The notes under the pieces are model-generated. The model saw only the letters and a program-made list of their open reading frames with translations, was not told the origin of the DNA and did no database searches. This document shows, in pieces, positions 19,066 through 28,580 of a stretch of 64,000 nucleotides of DNA. The DNA lies in the NCBI RefSeq assembly GCF_046602855.1, contig NZ_JBKINJ010000002.1:62001-126000 (forward strand), given 5' to 3'. Source of the stretch: Gracilimonas sp046602855. GTDB lineage: Bacteria; Bacteroidota; Rhodothermia; Balneolales; Balneolaceae. Both the position numbers and the translations under genes were made by a program. Position 1 is the stretch's first letter. Each line of letters opens with the position of its first letter.

Positions 19066-19989
19066 ATGAAAGAGTTCATAAACAGTATAAAAGAATTCAT
19101 TGCTAATTCACCGAGCCTCACAATTCAGATAGCGGAGACTCTCGGAATCATCATTTTTTTATGGCTTATCCGGTTTTTCGTTGTCCGCATTCTACAAAAA
19201 AACGTAGAAGACAGGAAGACAGTTTATAAATGGAAAAAAAATACCAACTATCTTGTTTTCCTGATCGGTGCCATAATACTTGCACAAGTTTGGTTTTCAG
19301 CATTAGGACAACTGGGAACATTCCTTGGACTGCTTTCTGCCGGTATTGCTATTGCCCTGAAAGATCCTGTTACCGATCTGGCCGGTTGGCTTTTTCTGAT
19401 CTGGCGAAAGCCATTTGACGTTGGAGACCGTATTCAGGTTGGCAACTCTAAAGGGGACGTTATTGATATCCGCGTCTTTAAATTCACAATTCTCGAGATC
19501 GGAAACTGGGTGGACGCAGACCAAAGTACAGGTCGTGTGATCCATATCCCTAATCACAAAATATTTACCGATGATATTGCTAACTACACCAGTGACTTTG
19601 AATGGGTGTGGAATGAAATGGGTGTATTGGTAACTTTTGAAAGTGACTGGAAAAAGGCCAAGACCATACTTCAGGAAATTTCAGATGACGTCTGCCAGGA
19701 ATTTGTCAATCAAGCACATAAAGAGGTGAAAAAAGCCGAAAAATCCTACCTTATCCAGTACCGCTACCTTACTCCAATTGTGTACACAAGCGTTAAAGAC
19801 AGTGGCATTAATCTTACCATTCGCTACCTATCCAACCCAAGAACCAGACGAGGTGTATCACAACTTCTTTGGGAGTCCATCCTGAACAGGTTTGAAGAAC
19901 ATGATGATATTGATTTCGCCTATCCAACCATACGTTACTACAATAACCCCACCGAAGGTAAAGCCGGCACAATTCCGGACGGTAATTAG
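19066..19989 (+). CDS. MscS-family mechanosensitive ion channel
   Basis: A 307-aa inner-membrane channel that releases osmolytes on hypo-osmotic shock. Helices lie at about residues 21-42, 59-80 and the pore-lining segment LGLLSAGIAIALKDPVTDLAG (about residues 88-108). The beta-domain motif FDVGDRIQVGNSKGDVIDI follows, and VIHIPNHKIF (about residues 155-164) is the usual MscS 'PN' element. It starts with ATG at the end of a short intergenic region shared divergently with secG. The family is clear; the physiological trigger is assumed from the family. Confidence 0.88.
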   Translation: MKEFINSIKEFIANSPSLTIQIAETLGIIIFLWLIRFFVVRILQKNVEDRKTVYKWKKNTNYLVFLIGAIILAQVWFSALGQLGTFLGLLSAGIAIALKDPVTDLAGWLFLIWRKPFDVGDRIQVGNSKGDVIDIRVFKFTILEIGNWVDADQSTGRVIHIPNHKIFTDDIANYTSDFEWVWNEMGVLVTFESDWKKAKTILQEISDDVCQEFVNQAHKEVKKAEKSYLIQYRYLTPIVYTSVKDSGINLTIRYLSNPRTRRGVSQLLWESILNRFEEHDDIDFAYPTIRYYNNPTEGKAGTIPDGN

Positions 19990-20016
19990 AAACTATAGAT
20001 ATAGACTCACCACTTT

Positions 20017-20718
20017 CTAATTGTCTTCATCTGCTCCATCATAGTTACGGAGTTTGGGAATAGGCTGAATGAGTTCTTTAGAATTATTGGACGGGTCATT
20101 AACTAATTCTGGAACCCTGAATACTGTCATATGAGGAAGCAGGTCATCTGCATTGATACCTCTATCAACTAATGACTTTCCATTACCGCCTAACCATGCT
20201 TCATATTGATCACGTTTTAGGATCACCGGCATTCTATCGTCCAAAGGCTCAACTAATGCATTGGCCGGCATAGTTAGTATGGCAAAGGTTTCAACCGTTC
20301 TCCCGTTCTTATCCTCAAATGTTGAGCAGAGTCCTGCAAAACCGGTCACATCTTCAGAAATAACTCTCAAATAAAAGGGCAATGGATCTTCCACTGTTTC
20401 CTTCCACTTATAAAATCCGGATGCTGGAATTATACACGTTTGTGTTTTTAGTTTTCCAGCCCATTCTTGCGACCCTTTTATCTCCTCGACCGTAAGCTCC
20501 TCCCGTGCTTCATCAGTAAGTTTTTCTCTGTAACCCCACTCTAAAGTATCAATATATCTTTGTCCATCTTTTATAAGAATAACAGGCATAACGGATCCGG
20601 GAATTACATTATAATTTGGCTCGAAAATGACCTCCGATCTCGATCCTACTCCAAATGCTTCTTCAATTTCCTCTTTTTGTGCATCTAAGACATATCTTTC
20701 CATAAAGCTTAAACCCAT
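20017..20718 (-). CDS. SRAP (YedK/HMCES)-family protein lacking catalytic residues
   Basis: A 233-aa protein whose scaffold is SRAP: NYNVIPGS, WGY, CIIPASGFYKW, GFAGLCSTFED, FAILTMPAN, DRMPVIL. SRAP proteins use an N-terminal Cys2 to crosslink abasic sites in single-stranded DNA. Here the expected MCGRY start is MGLSFMERY, with no Cys at either possible start (20718 or the ATG at 20703). The Glu of GFYEW is Lys104, the His of HxRMP is Asp150, and no NARxE motif is visible. It therefore looks like a non-catalytic or repurposed member. The reading frame is intact, so it is not a simple pseudogene. It is a single gene convergent with the MscS gene. Confidence 0.8.
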   Translation of the reverse strand: MGLSFMERYVLDAQKEEIEEAFGVGSRSEVIFEPNYNVIPGSVMPVILIKDGQRYIDTLEWGYREKLTDEAREELTVEEIKGSQEWAGKLKTQTCIIPASGFYKWKETVEDPLPFYLRVISEDVTGFAGLCSTFEDKNGRTVETFAILTMPANALVEPLDDRMPVILKRDQYEAWLGGNGKSLVDRGINADDLLPHMTVFRVPELVNDPSNNSKELIQPIPKLRNYDGADEDN

Positions 20719-20855
20719 TTTTTATATTGGCTTTCAGGTAATAAACGAAAAATCTCCCAAGTATTGCCCAACAATTTCCATTCTTCTCATATCCTGCTGA
20801 TATTGCCTCTTTGTAATTTCTATATTTGCTGATATTTGAATTTCAAGCATTGTCT

Positions 20856-21779
20856 ATGAAAAATATATTTTTTAGTGTTGAAGAGCAACGAATGCGCTCG
20901 CTGTTCAGGATCATTCTCTTTTTGTTTTTGTTTAGCTTTGGCGTGGCTCTTCCTTCGATTATTCCTTTCACAGCCTTACAGTACGTGAGTATTTCCCTCT
21001 TTACCCTTGTATTGTACTACGTCATGTTCAGATTCGTAGATCAGCGATCCTGGGTTCACTCCGGATTGGTTATTAGTAAAGCATGGCTTAAAGAGTTACT
21101 TGCTGGCATTGTGATCGCCGCCCTTGTGATGGGTGTCATTTTCCTATTCATCTGGCAAACCGACGGGTTAGAGATCAATGGTTTTGGGTGGGAAAGAAAT
21201 GGTCAGAAATACTGGCTTATTCCAATTTCAGTTTTCTTTGTCCAAATGGCATCCGTTGGATTTTACGAAGAATTGTTGTCACGCGGATATCTCATTCCCA
21301 ATATCAAAGAAGGCTTGTCGATCGGAAATATATCTCCATTCAAGGCAACTTTGATCAGTGTTTTTGTCAGCTCTGCCTTGTTTGGAATTGCTCACGCGGC
21401 CAACCCTGATGCTTCATATACAGCTGTCTTTAATATTCTTTTAGCCGGTATCATGCTTGCGATCCCTTACATCATCACGGGGAGATTAGCATTATCCATC
21501 GGTCTTCACTTTTCCTGGAATTTTTTTCAGGGAGGTGTCTATGGATTTAGGGTGAGCGGCATGGAGATCCGAAATTCAGTTATTCAGATTCAACAAAAAG
21601 GGCCGGATTGGTGGACAGGCGGTGCCTTTGGACCAGAGGCCGGACTAGCTGGCTTACTCGGCATCATAGCCATAATCCTTCTCACATTTGTCTATTTACG
21701 CCACTCAGGAGTCGACCTAAATCCCGTTAGGCTATTTAAAATTCATTACGCAGACTATAGAAATTCGGATAATAAATAA
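20856..21779 (+). CDS. CPBP-family intramembrane metalloprotease
   Basis: Multi-helix membrane protein of the CPBP/Abi (CAAX protease-like) family. The glutamate motif is in FYEELLSRGYLI (EExxxR), the second motif is FGIAHAANPD, and the third is LHFSWNFFQG, giving the Glu/His/His/Asn metal site. Seven to eight hydrophobic segments are visible. I chose the ATG at 20856 (MKNIFFSVEEQRMRSLFR); an in-frame TTG at 20826 would add ten residues with no clear support. The substrate is unknown. Family members act in prenyl-protein processing or bacteriocin self-immunity. Confidence 0.85.
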   Translation: MKNIFFSVEEQRMRSLFRIILFLFLFSFGVALPSIIPFTALQYVSISLFTLVLYYVMFRFVDQRSWVHSGLVISKAWLKELLAGIVIAALVMGVIFLFIWQTDGLEINGFGWERNGQKYWLIPISVFFVQMASVGFYEELLSRGYLIPNIKEGLSIGNISPFKATLISVFVSSALFGIAHAANPDASYTAVFNILLAGIMLAIPYIITGRLALSIGLHFSWNFFQGGVYGFRVSGMEIRNSVIQIQQKGPDWWTGGAFGPEAGLAGLLGIIAIILLTFVYLRHSGVDLNPVRLFKIHYADYRNSDNK

Positions 21780-21888
21780 CATAACCTGAGCTTCCACAAC
21801 TTTTTTTGTATATTGAAAGATCTTCATCTTTTGAAGATAAGATCTTTGAAAATTGAACTATAACGCCAAAACGAAAGAGGTGTAAACA

Positions 21889-23451
21889 TTGTCTTTTGAA
21901 GAATTTGGCTTAAGCCCCAACTTAATGAGCGGGCTGGCCGACCTACGAATTGAAAAACCTACACCTCTCCAGAATGAAGTTATTCCATCGGTATTGCAAG
22001 GCAACCATATGCTTGTACAAACTGAAACCGATGATGATGGAGTATTTTTGATACCTGCTTTGCAGAAATTGACTACCTATGGAGAGGTTAGTGGCACTAA
22101 AGTTTTAATATTAACACCATCTATTGAGCGAGCTAAAGCATTGGATGAAACGGTTTGGGCCATGGGTTACCATGCTCAGATCAGCAGTGCTTCACTTTCT
22201 ATGAAAGGAAACCGAGAGGAACAAGAGCAAGCTATAAAAGATGGTGCCCCGGTTGTGATCGCAAATCCGGGACGTTTGATTGAAATACTGGAAAAAAACA
22301 AGCTCAAGCTATCCCACGTGGACCTTGTCGTCATTGATCAGGCTCATGGCATGGAAAACTATAACCTGGTGAAGCGGGTAAAGGATATCATGCAGTTAGT
22401 TGAGAATGATCCTCAGGTCCTGATTTTTTCTGAATCAAATAATAAAGCTACTCAAGATTTATCCTCAGCTTTACTTAAAGATCCTAATTTAATCGGATTT
22501 GATGGAGAAAAGGCATCAAAGGATTCAAGTGAGCAGAAAGGTGAGTCCAAATCCGATGCTCAACAGGAACAAACTGAAAGCGCGGAGGACAAGGATACCG
22601 GAGAAGACTTTATCCTGGATCAGGAAAAAGTAAACCGTAAACTTGAAGCGGCAAGCGTGAGTGTTGTTCTTAATCCTGAAGAAATTGATGAATCTTCAAA
22701 TGGCGAAAGCTCAGATACAGAAGAGGAAGATCCCACTGTTCCAGAAGACCTGACTCAGGCTTACATTTATGTTCCTCCAAGAGCTAAGATATCGACATTA
22801 CTTGCTCATCTTGAAAAAACACTCACCGATAAGATCGTTGTATTTGCTGCATCAAAACGAACAACTGATCGCCTTTTCAGGATCATCCGTAAAAAGGGTT
22901 GGGGAGTTGTAAGCATTAATGAAGGCTTGAAGCAAGAATATTATGATGAACGCTTCGGTAAGTTTGTATCCGGCGATATGAAGATCCTTCTGGTAGGCGG
23001 CTTATCAGCTACCGAGATAGAGCTGAATGAAGTGAAGCAGGTTATCAATTATGACGTTCCAAGTGAAGTAGAAGAGTATAAATACCGTGCTGAACTTGTC
23101 GGCAGTGGTAAAGCAGCTCGCATGGTCTCATTGGTATCCAAGATGGACAAAGAAGATATTGATGAGATCGTGAAAAAAGTAGGCTATGCCCCTACTGAGA
23201 TCCCACTTCCTGAGGAAGTTAAAGAGAAGAAAGGGCGTTCTAAAAAGCAGTCAGGTTCAAATAAGGACAAAAAGAAAAAAAATAATAAACAGGAACGGAA
23301 ACGAAGAAAACCAAAAAAAGAAAAGAAAACCAACAGCCTGCCAAGACCTTCCTATGAGGGTCTTTCCGGAGGAAAAGAAGGGAAAGGCAAACGACCTGAA
23401 CCAAGTTCCGGAGAGGGAGCCTTTGGGTGGATCAAAAAGTTATTTAACTGA
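21889..23451 (+). CDS. Degenerate DEAD-box helicase-like protein
   Basis: A 520-aa protein with the layout of a two-RecA-domain DEAD-box helicase but broken motifs. The Q motif is good (FGLSPNL...PTPLQNEVIP, residues 6-33). Motif I is TETDDDG instead of TGSGKT, motif II is DQAH instead of DEAD, and SAT is SES. ARGID is ATEIE, and HRxGRxGR is YRAELVGSG. NPGRLIEIL (motif Ib) and VINYDVP are kept. An acidic linker (about residues 205-290) joins the domains and a very basic tail (about 440-500) follows. Start is a TTG at 21889 preceded by AAAGAGG. ATPase activity is unlikely; an RNA- or ribosome-binding role is possible. Confidence 0.8.
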   Translation: MSFEEFGLSPNLMSGLADLRIEKPTPLQNEVIPSVLQGNHMLVQTETDDDGVFLIPALQKLTTYGEVSGTKVLILTPSIERAKALDETVWAMGYHAQISSASLSMKGNREEQEQAIKDGAPVVIANPGRLIEILEKNKLKLSHVDLVVIDQAHGMENYNLVKRVKDIMQLVENDPQVLIFSESNNKATQDLSSALLKDPNLIGFDGEKASKDSSEQKGESKSDAQQEQTESAEDKDTGEDFILDQEKVNRKLEAASVSVVLNPEEIDESSNGESSDTEEEDPTVPEDLTQAYIYVPPRAKISTLLAHLEKTLTDKIVVFAASKRTTDRLFRIIRKKGWGVVSINEGLKQEYYDERFGKFVSGDMKILLVGGLSATEIELNEVKQVINYDVPSEVEEYKYRAELVGSGKAARMVSLVSKMDKEDIDEIVKKVGYAPTEIPLPEEVKEKKGRSKKQSGSNKDKKKKNNKQERKRRKPKKEKKTNSLPRPSYEGLSGGKEGKGKRPEPSSGEGAFGWIKKLFN

Positions 23452-23478
23452 TTTTTTTATTTTTCTTCACATTTTTAA

Positions 23479-23509
23479 AGAGGCGCATCATTTAGATGCG
23501 TCTTTTTTT
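23479..23509 (+). terminator. Intrinsic terminator after the helicase-like gene
   Basis: An 8-bp stem with one G-U pair (GGCGCATC / GATGCGTC) is followed by a run of seven T on the plus strand, 30 bases after the stop codon. Confidence 0.8.
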
Positions 23510-23592
23510 ATGCTCTTTAACACCAATTTTTTGGCATTACCTGCCTGATTTCCTACCATTCTTTTTCATTTTTATATTTAAAAATAACCTCT

Positions 23593-25158
23593 ATGACTGA
23601 TGATTTTGCCGGCACCAAAAAAAAATGGAAAGACCCTGATACACGCAGAAGAATTGGTATTGGCCTGATCTTGTCTTTAATTATTGCTGGAATATATGCA
23701 GGCGTCAATGAGGTATTTCCGGAACAAAACGGCCATTATGGTTTATGGTCTATTATGCCTCCGCTTGTTGCGATCGTTTTGGCGTTTTACACCCGTGAGG
23801 TTGTAAGTGCTTTATTTATTGGCATTTGTCTAGGCGGTGTCATATCTGGAAAGATCAATATCGTTCAGGAGTTTCTGATACCTTCAGTTGGAACCGAAAG
23901 TTTTGCCTTGATCATTATTGTTTATTTATGGGCATTAGGAGGATTGATCGGTATCTGGACACGAACCGGGGGAGCAGAACGATTTGCAGGCTGGGCAAGC
24001 AAAAAAATGGTCCGCGGACCAAAAACAGCTAAATTCTTCACCTGGTTAATGGGGTTAATATTTCATCAGGGAGGTACTATCAGCACAGTACTGACAGGTG
24101 CAACTGTAAGACCAGTCGCTGATAAGTATAAAGTCTCGCACGAGGAGCTTGCCTATATGGTTGACTCAACTGCCTCACCAGCAGCAACCATTATCCCATT
24201 TAACGTATGGCCTTTTTATGTAGGTAGTTTAGTGATTGGAACACTGCCATTTCTTGAAACTCCACAACAAAGCGTAGCTTTTTTTATATCCGCTCTTCCC
24301 TATAATTTTTATGCGATTTTCGCCATCCTACTGACTTTATTTTTCGCTTGGGACAAACTCCCTTTTGTTCCCGGAAAAAAAATGCGCGCAGCTATTAAAA
24401 GAGCCCGTTTAGGAAATGGCCTTGATCGTGAAGGAGCAAACCCTATGGCTGCTGATGAATTGACTCAAAGTAAAGTACCTATAGGCTATAACCCGGGACT
24501 TATCGATTTCTTTGGACCTATAGGTACACTCTTGGGAGTTGCGATTCTACCTTACTTAATTACAAGGTTTTTCATGGGAATGGGTGAAAACGCCATCCTT
24601 CCTATAGCTGAGGCATTTATATTGGCTGTATTGGCAGGATTTGGCATTGCACTGGCTAAAGGTATGCAGCTTCAAGAAGTAATTGATGGTTTTATAGATG
24701 GTTGTAAAGGCGTAACTATAGGCGCTGTAATATTAGCCTTGGCCGTTACTCTAAAAGAAGTAGCTGATGCTGTTGGCACGGCCCCATATGTGGTAGAACT
24801 AGTCGGCAATGTTATACCTGCCTTTTTACTTCCGGGCTTACTCATGATATTATGCATGCTTATAGCATTTTCAACCGGCACTTCCTGGGGCACATACGCC
24901 GTTGTTTTCCCTGTTGCCATACCCCTGGCCTGGGCAGTTGTACCTGACCCATTTTTTCTGACTCTATGCTTTTCAGCTGTAATAGGTGGGGCTGTTTTCG
25001 GTGATCAATGTTCACCAATTTCAGATACAACTATTCTATCTTCACTTTCAACAGGCTGTGATCTTATGGATCACGTTCAAACTCAGTTCCCGTTAGCCAT
25101 TCTAGCAGGAACACTGGCGGTACTCTCTTATGCAGCAATGGTGTTAGTCTTTGTGTAG
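23593..25158 (+). CDS. NhaC-family Na+/H+ antiporter
   Basis: A 521-aa polytopic inner-membrane protein, about 11-12 helices. It has the features of NhaC/YuiF-type antiporters: VDSTASPAATIIPFNVWPFY, FSTGTSWGTYAVVFP near residue 430, and GDQCSPISDTTILSS near residue 475, which is the most typical NhaC signature. Probable role is Na+ or organic-acid-coupled antiport for pH and salt balance, sensible for a marine or halotolerant organism. It stands alone after a terminator. Some members exchange amino or hydroxy acids, so the ion is inferred. Confidence 0.86.
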   Translation: MTDDFAGTKKKWKDPDTRRRIGIGLILSLIIAGIYAGVNEVFPEQNGHYGLWSIMPPLVAIVLAFYTREVVSALFIGICLGGVISGKINIVQEFLIPSVGTESFALIIIVYLWALGGLIGIWTRTGGAERFAGWASKKMVRGPKTAKFFTWLMGLIFHQGGTISTVLTGATVRPVADKYKVSHEELAYMVDSTASPAATIIPFNVWPFYVGSLVIGTLPFLETPQQSVAFFISALPYNFYAIFAILLTLFFAWDKLPFVPGKKMRAAIKRARLGNGLDREGANPMAADELTQSKVPIGYNPGLIDFFGPIGTLLGVAILPYLITRFFMGMGENAILPIAEAFILAVLAGFGIALAKGMQLQEVIDGFIDGCKGVTIGAVILALAVTLKEVADAVGTAPYVVELVGNVIPAFLLPGLLMILCMLIAFSTGTSWGTYAVVFPVAIPLAWAVVPDPFFLTLCFSAVIGGAVFGDQCSPISDTTILSSLSTGCDLMDHVQTQFPLAILAGTLAVLSYAAMVLVFV

Positions 25159-25195
25159 TAATGGTTTAAAATATTTCAAACTCAAGACTGTAATA

Positions 25196-26494
25196 TCAAT
25201 CCACAAGAATGAGCGCTTCCTGTGGCTCGATCAAATATCGGGCACCATCTTCAGTGATCACCGCCATTTCTTCAACTGAGATCGTTTTGAAAGTGCTGTC
25301 ACTTAAAGCCCAGCTGTGGAATCCGTCAAAGGCAAATACCATACCCGGTTTCAGGATCTTTTGAGCTGCAGGACGAACAGATGGGGCTTGTGAACCCCCA
25401 AGGTTTGGCCCGGTATCATGGGCAACATAACCTACCGGGTGACCTGTACTCCACATAACATATTCCGAGTTATTTTTCTCCATTACTTCACGTTGTGCAG
25501 CGTCTACTTCCACACCTTTTACACCGGGCTTCATAGCATTAAAAGCTGCTCTGTTTCCTTCTTTTGCTGATTCCCAGTAGAACTGTATATCTTCAGGTGC
25601 CTGAGTTTCGCCCTCCTTCAATACATAGGCAAACCGCTGAATATCACTGACCCACCTATCATATAGTTTAATACCGAAATCAGTTTGAATGACATCACCC
25701 GGCATAATGACCTTGTCGGTGGAATGGGAGTGACCTCTATCCGGACCCGAATTTACATTTGGGTTCTGACTTGGATTCCAGGCATCCTTTACCCCAAATT
25801 GATCCATTCTTTTCTTTAAAAATGCAGCCACTTCTGCATCCGTAGTTTCTCCGGGAATGATCATCTCATAAGCCTCTATCTCCCACTCAGCTGTCAGCTC
25901 TGCAGCTTTCGTCATGATCTCGACTTCTTCATCAAGTTTAACAGATAACCATTCGTAGATAAGTTCTTCAGACGAAACAAGTCTTTTTGAAAGATTTGGG
26001 CCAAGTTTATCTTCAAGCTCTACTCTTTGCGTATAACTTAATCCATCAGCCTGCGCGTTATTTTCGGAGGAGTTAACAGCTATAGTATCAAAGTTTCTGC
26101 TCCGGATAAATGTTGCTGCCTCATCGACAGCTGATTTACTCCGCTCAACAGGCCTGACCTCGTCATGGATATTGAGTTCATCAAGTGCCGTTGCTTCTCC
26201 TACGGGAGAATAAACCAGGGAATGAAAACCACCTTCGTCTTTATAAAACAAAAATACTGCTGTCCCTCCTGCGTTTTCTCCGCCAATGTGGTCTGCGATG
26301 GGATCGTTATCATTTTCTCTGCAGATCACGAGCCATAGATCAACGCCTGCAGCATCCATAGCCTGAGGCAGTAATGTCGAAATTCGTTCTTTTCTTATTT
26401 CCGGCCAGGGAGATTCACGCATTTCAACAGTTTCAACATTTTCAGGGACACAGGCTGTCAAGATTAATAAGAATGATAGTAAGTATTTCAGCAT
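25196..26494 (-). CDS. M24-family metallopeptidase (Xaa-Pro aminopeptidase-like) lipoprotein
   Basis: A 432-aa protein with a lipoprotein signal (LSFLLILTAC, Cys15), a creatinase-N-like domain, and a C-terminal pita-bread M24 domain. Metal ligands are visible as Asp in QTDFGIKL, Asp in VSDIQRFAY, His in GHPVGYVAHD, and Glu in SVEEMAVI. The fourth ligand, normally Glu in a GMVFTIEPG-like motif, is Asp here (GMVFAFDGF). It probably trims proline-containing peptides in the periplasm. The Asp substitution could alter metal binding. It converges on nhaC. Confidence 0.8.
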   Translation of the reverse strand: MLKYLLSFLLILTACVPENVETVEMRESPWPEIRKERISTLLPQAMDAAGVDLWLVICRENDNDPIADHIGGENAGGTAVFLFYKDEGGFHSLVYSPVGEATALDELNIHDEVRPVERSKSAVDEAATFIRSRNFDTIAVNSSENNAQADGLSYTQRVELEDKLGPNLSKRLVSSEELIYEWLSVKLDEEVEIMTKAAELTAEWEIEAYEMIIPGETTDAEVAAFLKKRMDQFGVKDAWNPSQNPNVNSGPDRGHSHSTDKVIMPGDVIQTDFGIKLYDRWVSDIQRFAYVLKEGETQAPEDIQFYWESAKEGNRAAFNAMKPGVKGVEVDAAQREVMEKNNSEYVMWSTGHPVGYVAHDTGPNLGGSQAPSVRPAAQKILKPGMVFAFDGFHSWALSDSTFKTISVEEMAVITEDGARYLIEPQEALILVD

Positions 26495-26572
26495 AAGATC
26501 AAAGATTGATTGATTTTGTTGTTTGAAGCTACATTATCTGATCCACATCTGCCAACCTCAGGTTAACCTGAA

Positions 26573-27127
26573 CTATAGAACTTCACTTATGTATTTACCG
26601 ATTGGGAAGGGTTCTGGTGGAGCCGTTTTTTTTAGATAAAGCGGATGATGTGGATGCCCTGCCTTTGAAATTCGCCCCCTTTTAAAATAGGTGCAGTTAT
26701 TGTCATTTAACACCCTATAGATGTCACTCAAACATCTTGATAAATACGGTCTTTTTTCAATCAGGGTGCCCCAAGCACACCAGATGTCTGCTGAAATTCC
26801 CTTTGTCAATTCTGCTATCACCTCAACATTCTTCTTGTGGATCTTCAATTGAAAATGCTTGTGCATTTTATCGGGATCGGTCGCTCTCTGTGGATATAAA
26901 TTGAACATCAGCCACCCATCGTAACCATGATCTCTGGCAAACCTGGCAACTGATGCCACTGTGGGGTCAAGGTCGTTTGGCTTTGCCGTACTTGGATTGA
27001 CCCCGAAACATACCAACGGGTTGTCACCTATCTGCCCCAGAGAATATCTAGTCAAAGGTTCGTCATGGTGATATATCCACTCTCTATTTTCAAACATATT
27101 AACTTGTTGATTAAAATTCAGCTTCAA
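26573..27127 (-). CDS. DUF1643 domain protein
   Basis: A 184-aa cytosolic protein. The N-terminal half matches the DUF1643 pattern: RYSLGQIGDNPLVCFGVNPS, then a DPTVASVARFARDHGYDGW segment, then FNLYPQRATDP. The C-terminus includes WCAWGTLIEKRPYLSRCL and a basic GRISKAGHPHHPLYLKK. Function is unknown in the family. It is a single gene in the intergenic space between a peptidase and tilS, divergent from tilS. The first ATG was kept; Met11 is an alternative start. Confidence 0.75.
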   Translation of the reverse strand: MKLNFNQQVNMFENREWIYHHDEPLTRYSLGQIGDNPLVCFGVNPSTAKPNDLDPTVASVARFARDHGYDGWLMFNLYPQRATDPDKMHKHFQLKIHKKNVEVIAELTKGISADIWCAWGTLIEKRPYLSRCLSDIYRVLNDNNCTYFKRGRISKAGHPHHPLYLKKTAPPEPFPIGKYISEVL

Positions 27128-27234
27128 AGATACATGCTTTTATTACACTCTTAAACCCGATCTGCTTGTCATCACTTATCCCATCTATTCTTGATTGATC
27201 GTTCTAAATTCACATTTTTTTCATACTTTTTTAT

Positions 27235-28575
27235 ATGGATAAATTACTACCCGAAAAAATCAGGGAACACCTTAACGATGTCCTTTCCAAACACTTTTCG
27301 GATGATGATCTTTTCATCATGGGTGTAAGCGGAGGGCCTGATTCAATGGCACTACTTTATCTGATGTATTTACTTCAACGCAAGGTCTTCGTAGTTCACG
27401 TTAACTACGGCAAACGAGATGAATCATCAGACAAGGATCAGGAGTTGGTTGAGCAAATGGCCTTTTCATGGGGCTTCGAAATCTGTTCCATTTCACTTGA
27501 TCCTTCCGGGGCAGAAAACCAAAATTTTCAAAACTGGGCCCGTGGTCAACGCTATCAATTTTTTCGCGATTTTAAAGAAAACTACAATGGCGCAGCTATC
27601 ATTACCGCTCATCACAAAGATGATCAGGTTGAAACTATTTTTCAAAAGATCATGCGCGGCAGTGCACCAACTTCCTGGCAAGGTATGGATATATGGGATG
27701 GAGAGATACTTAGACCTTTATTACCATTTGATAAAGGCCAGATCCTGAATTTTTGCGAATCTGAGGCCGTACCTTATCGTGTGGATGCAAGTAACGAAGA
27801 ATCTGATTACGCACGGAACTTTATCAGAAATGAATTGTCAGTTAAAATGGATTCACTGTTCCCGGGTTGGCAACAAAATTTGCTTGATCTGAACACATTC
27901 GGGGCCACTTATTCATCAGCCATCGAAGAGGTCTTAAATAGCATTTCAGATAATCGAACCATCCGATTGAACGAACTGACTGAACTCGACTCTAAATTAA
28001 AAACAGCTGTTTTAAAGCGTTTCCTTGATGACCATGGCCTTGAAGGTCTATATTCTAAAAAACAACTGTATGCACTCTCGAATATAGCATCAGTGCAAAC
28101 CGGAAAAAGTATTCAGATCGGAGAGTATAAACTGACTCGCGATCGTAACCTTCTGCGTCTTCATATCAAAAATGAACGTGATTCCATTGAGTCTCAATTC
28201 ATTACACAGGATGAGGCGGATTCAGGTTTTGAAGCGTCATATTTTACCCTCCGTTTATCTGACCAAAAACCGAGTGCTCCAAACCTTCGAATGGATGCTT
28301 CCAAACTCAAATGGCCACTCATAATGAGAACATGGAAGCACGGTGACACCATAAAACCACTGGGTTTGCAGGGCACACAAAAAGTCTCTGACCACCTGAC
28401 CAATCGCAAAATCCCTACTATTTCCCGTGAAAAAGCTTTGGTATTGTGCGGTTCAGGTGGTACTATTTACGCCATTATTTATCCTGATAATACCGATATT
28501 GGAGAACGAGGCGCGATCTCTGATACCGTTAAGTGCGACAATAACACCGAATCTTATTTGACCATTAATTTTTAG
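27235..28575 (+). CDS. tilS: tRNA(Ile)-lysidine synthetase
   Basis: Attaches lysine to C34 of tRNA-Ile(CAU) so it reads AUA; essential. The 446-aa protein has the PP-loop motif GVSGGPDSMALLYL (about residues 30-43), AHHKDDQVETIFQKIMRG (about residues 124-141), and RNFIRNELS. A C-terminal TilS domain ends in a beta-rich tail (TWKHGDTIKPLGLQGTQKVS). Its stop is 5 bases before the hpt start, so the two genes are co-transcribed, a common arrangement. Confidence 0.95.
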   Translation: MDKLLPEKIREHLNDVLSKHFSDDDLFIMGVSGGPDSMALLYLMYLLQRKVFVVHVNYGKRDESSDKDQELVEQMAFSWGFEICSISLDPSGAENQNFQNWARGQRYQFFRDFKENYNGAAIITAHHKDDQVETIFQKIMRGSAPTSWQGMDIWDGEILRPLLPFDKGQILNFCESEAVPYRVDASNEESDYARNFIRNELSVKMDSLFPGWQQNLLDLNTFGATYSSAIEEVLNSISDNRTIRLNELTELDSKLKTAVLKRFLDDHGLEGLYSKKQLYALSNIASVQTGKSIQIGEYKLTRDRNLLRLHIKNERDSIESQFITQDEADSGFEASYFTLRLSDQKPSAPNLRMDASKLKWPLIMRTWKHGDTIKPLGLQGTQKVSDHLTNRKIPTISREKALVLCGSGGTIYAIIYPDNTDIGERGAISDTVKCDNNTESYLTINF

Positions 28576-28580
28576 ACACT

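Noticed and set aside
20826..20855. TTG start adding ten residues to the CPBP protease
   Set aside because: The ATG at 20856 gives a normal N-terminus, and the extra residues have no support.
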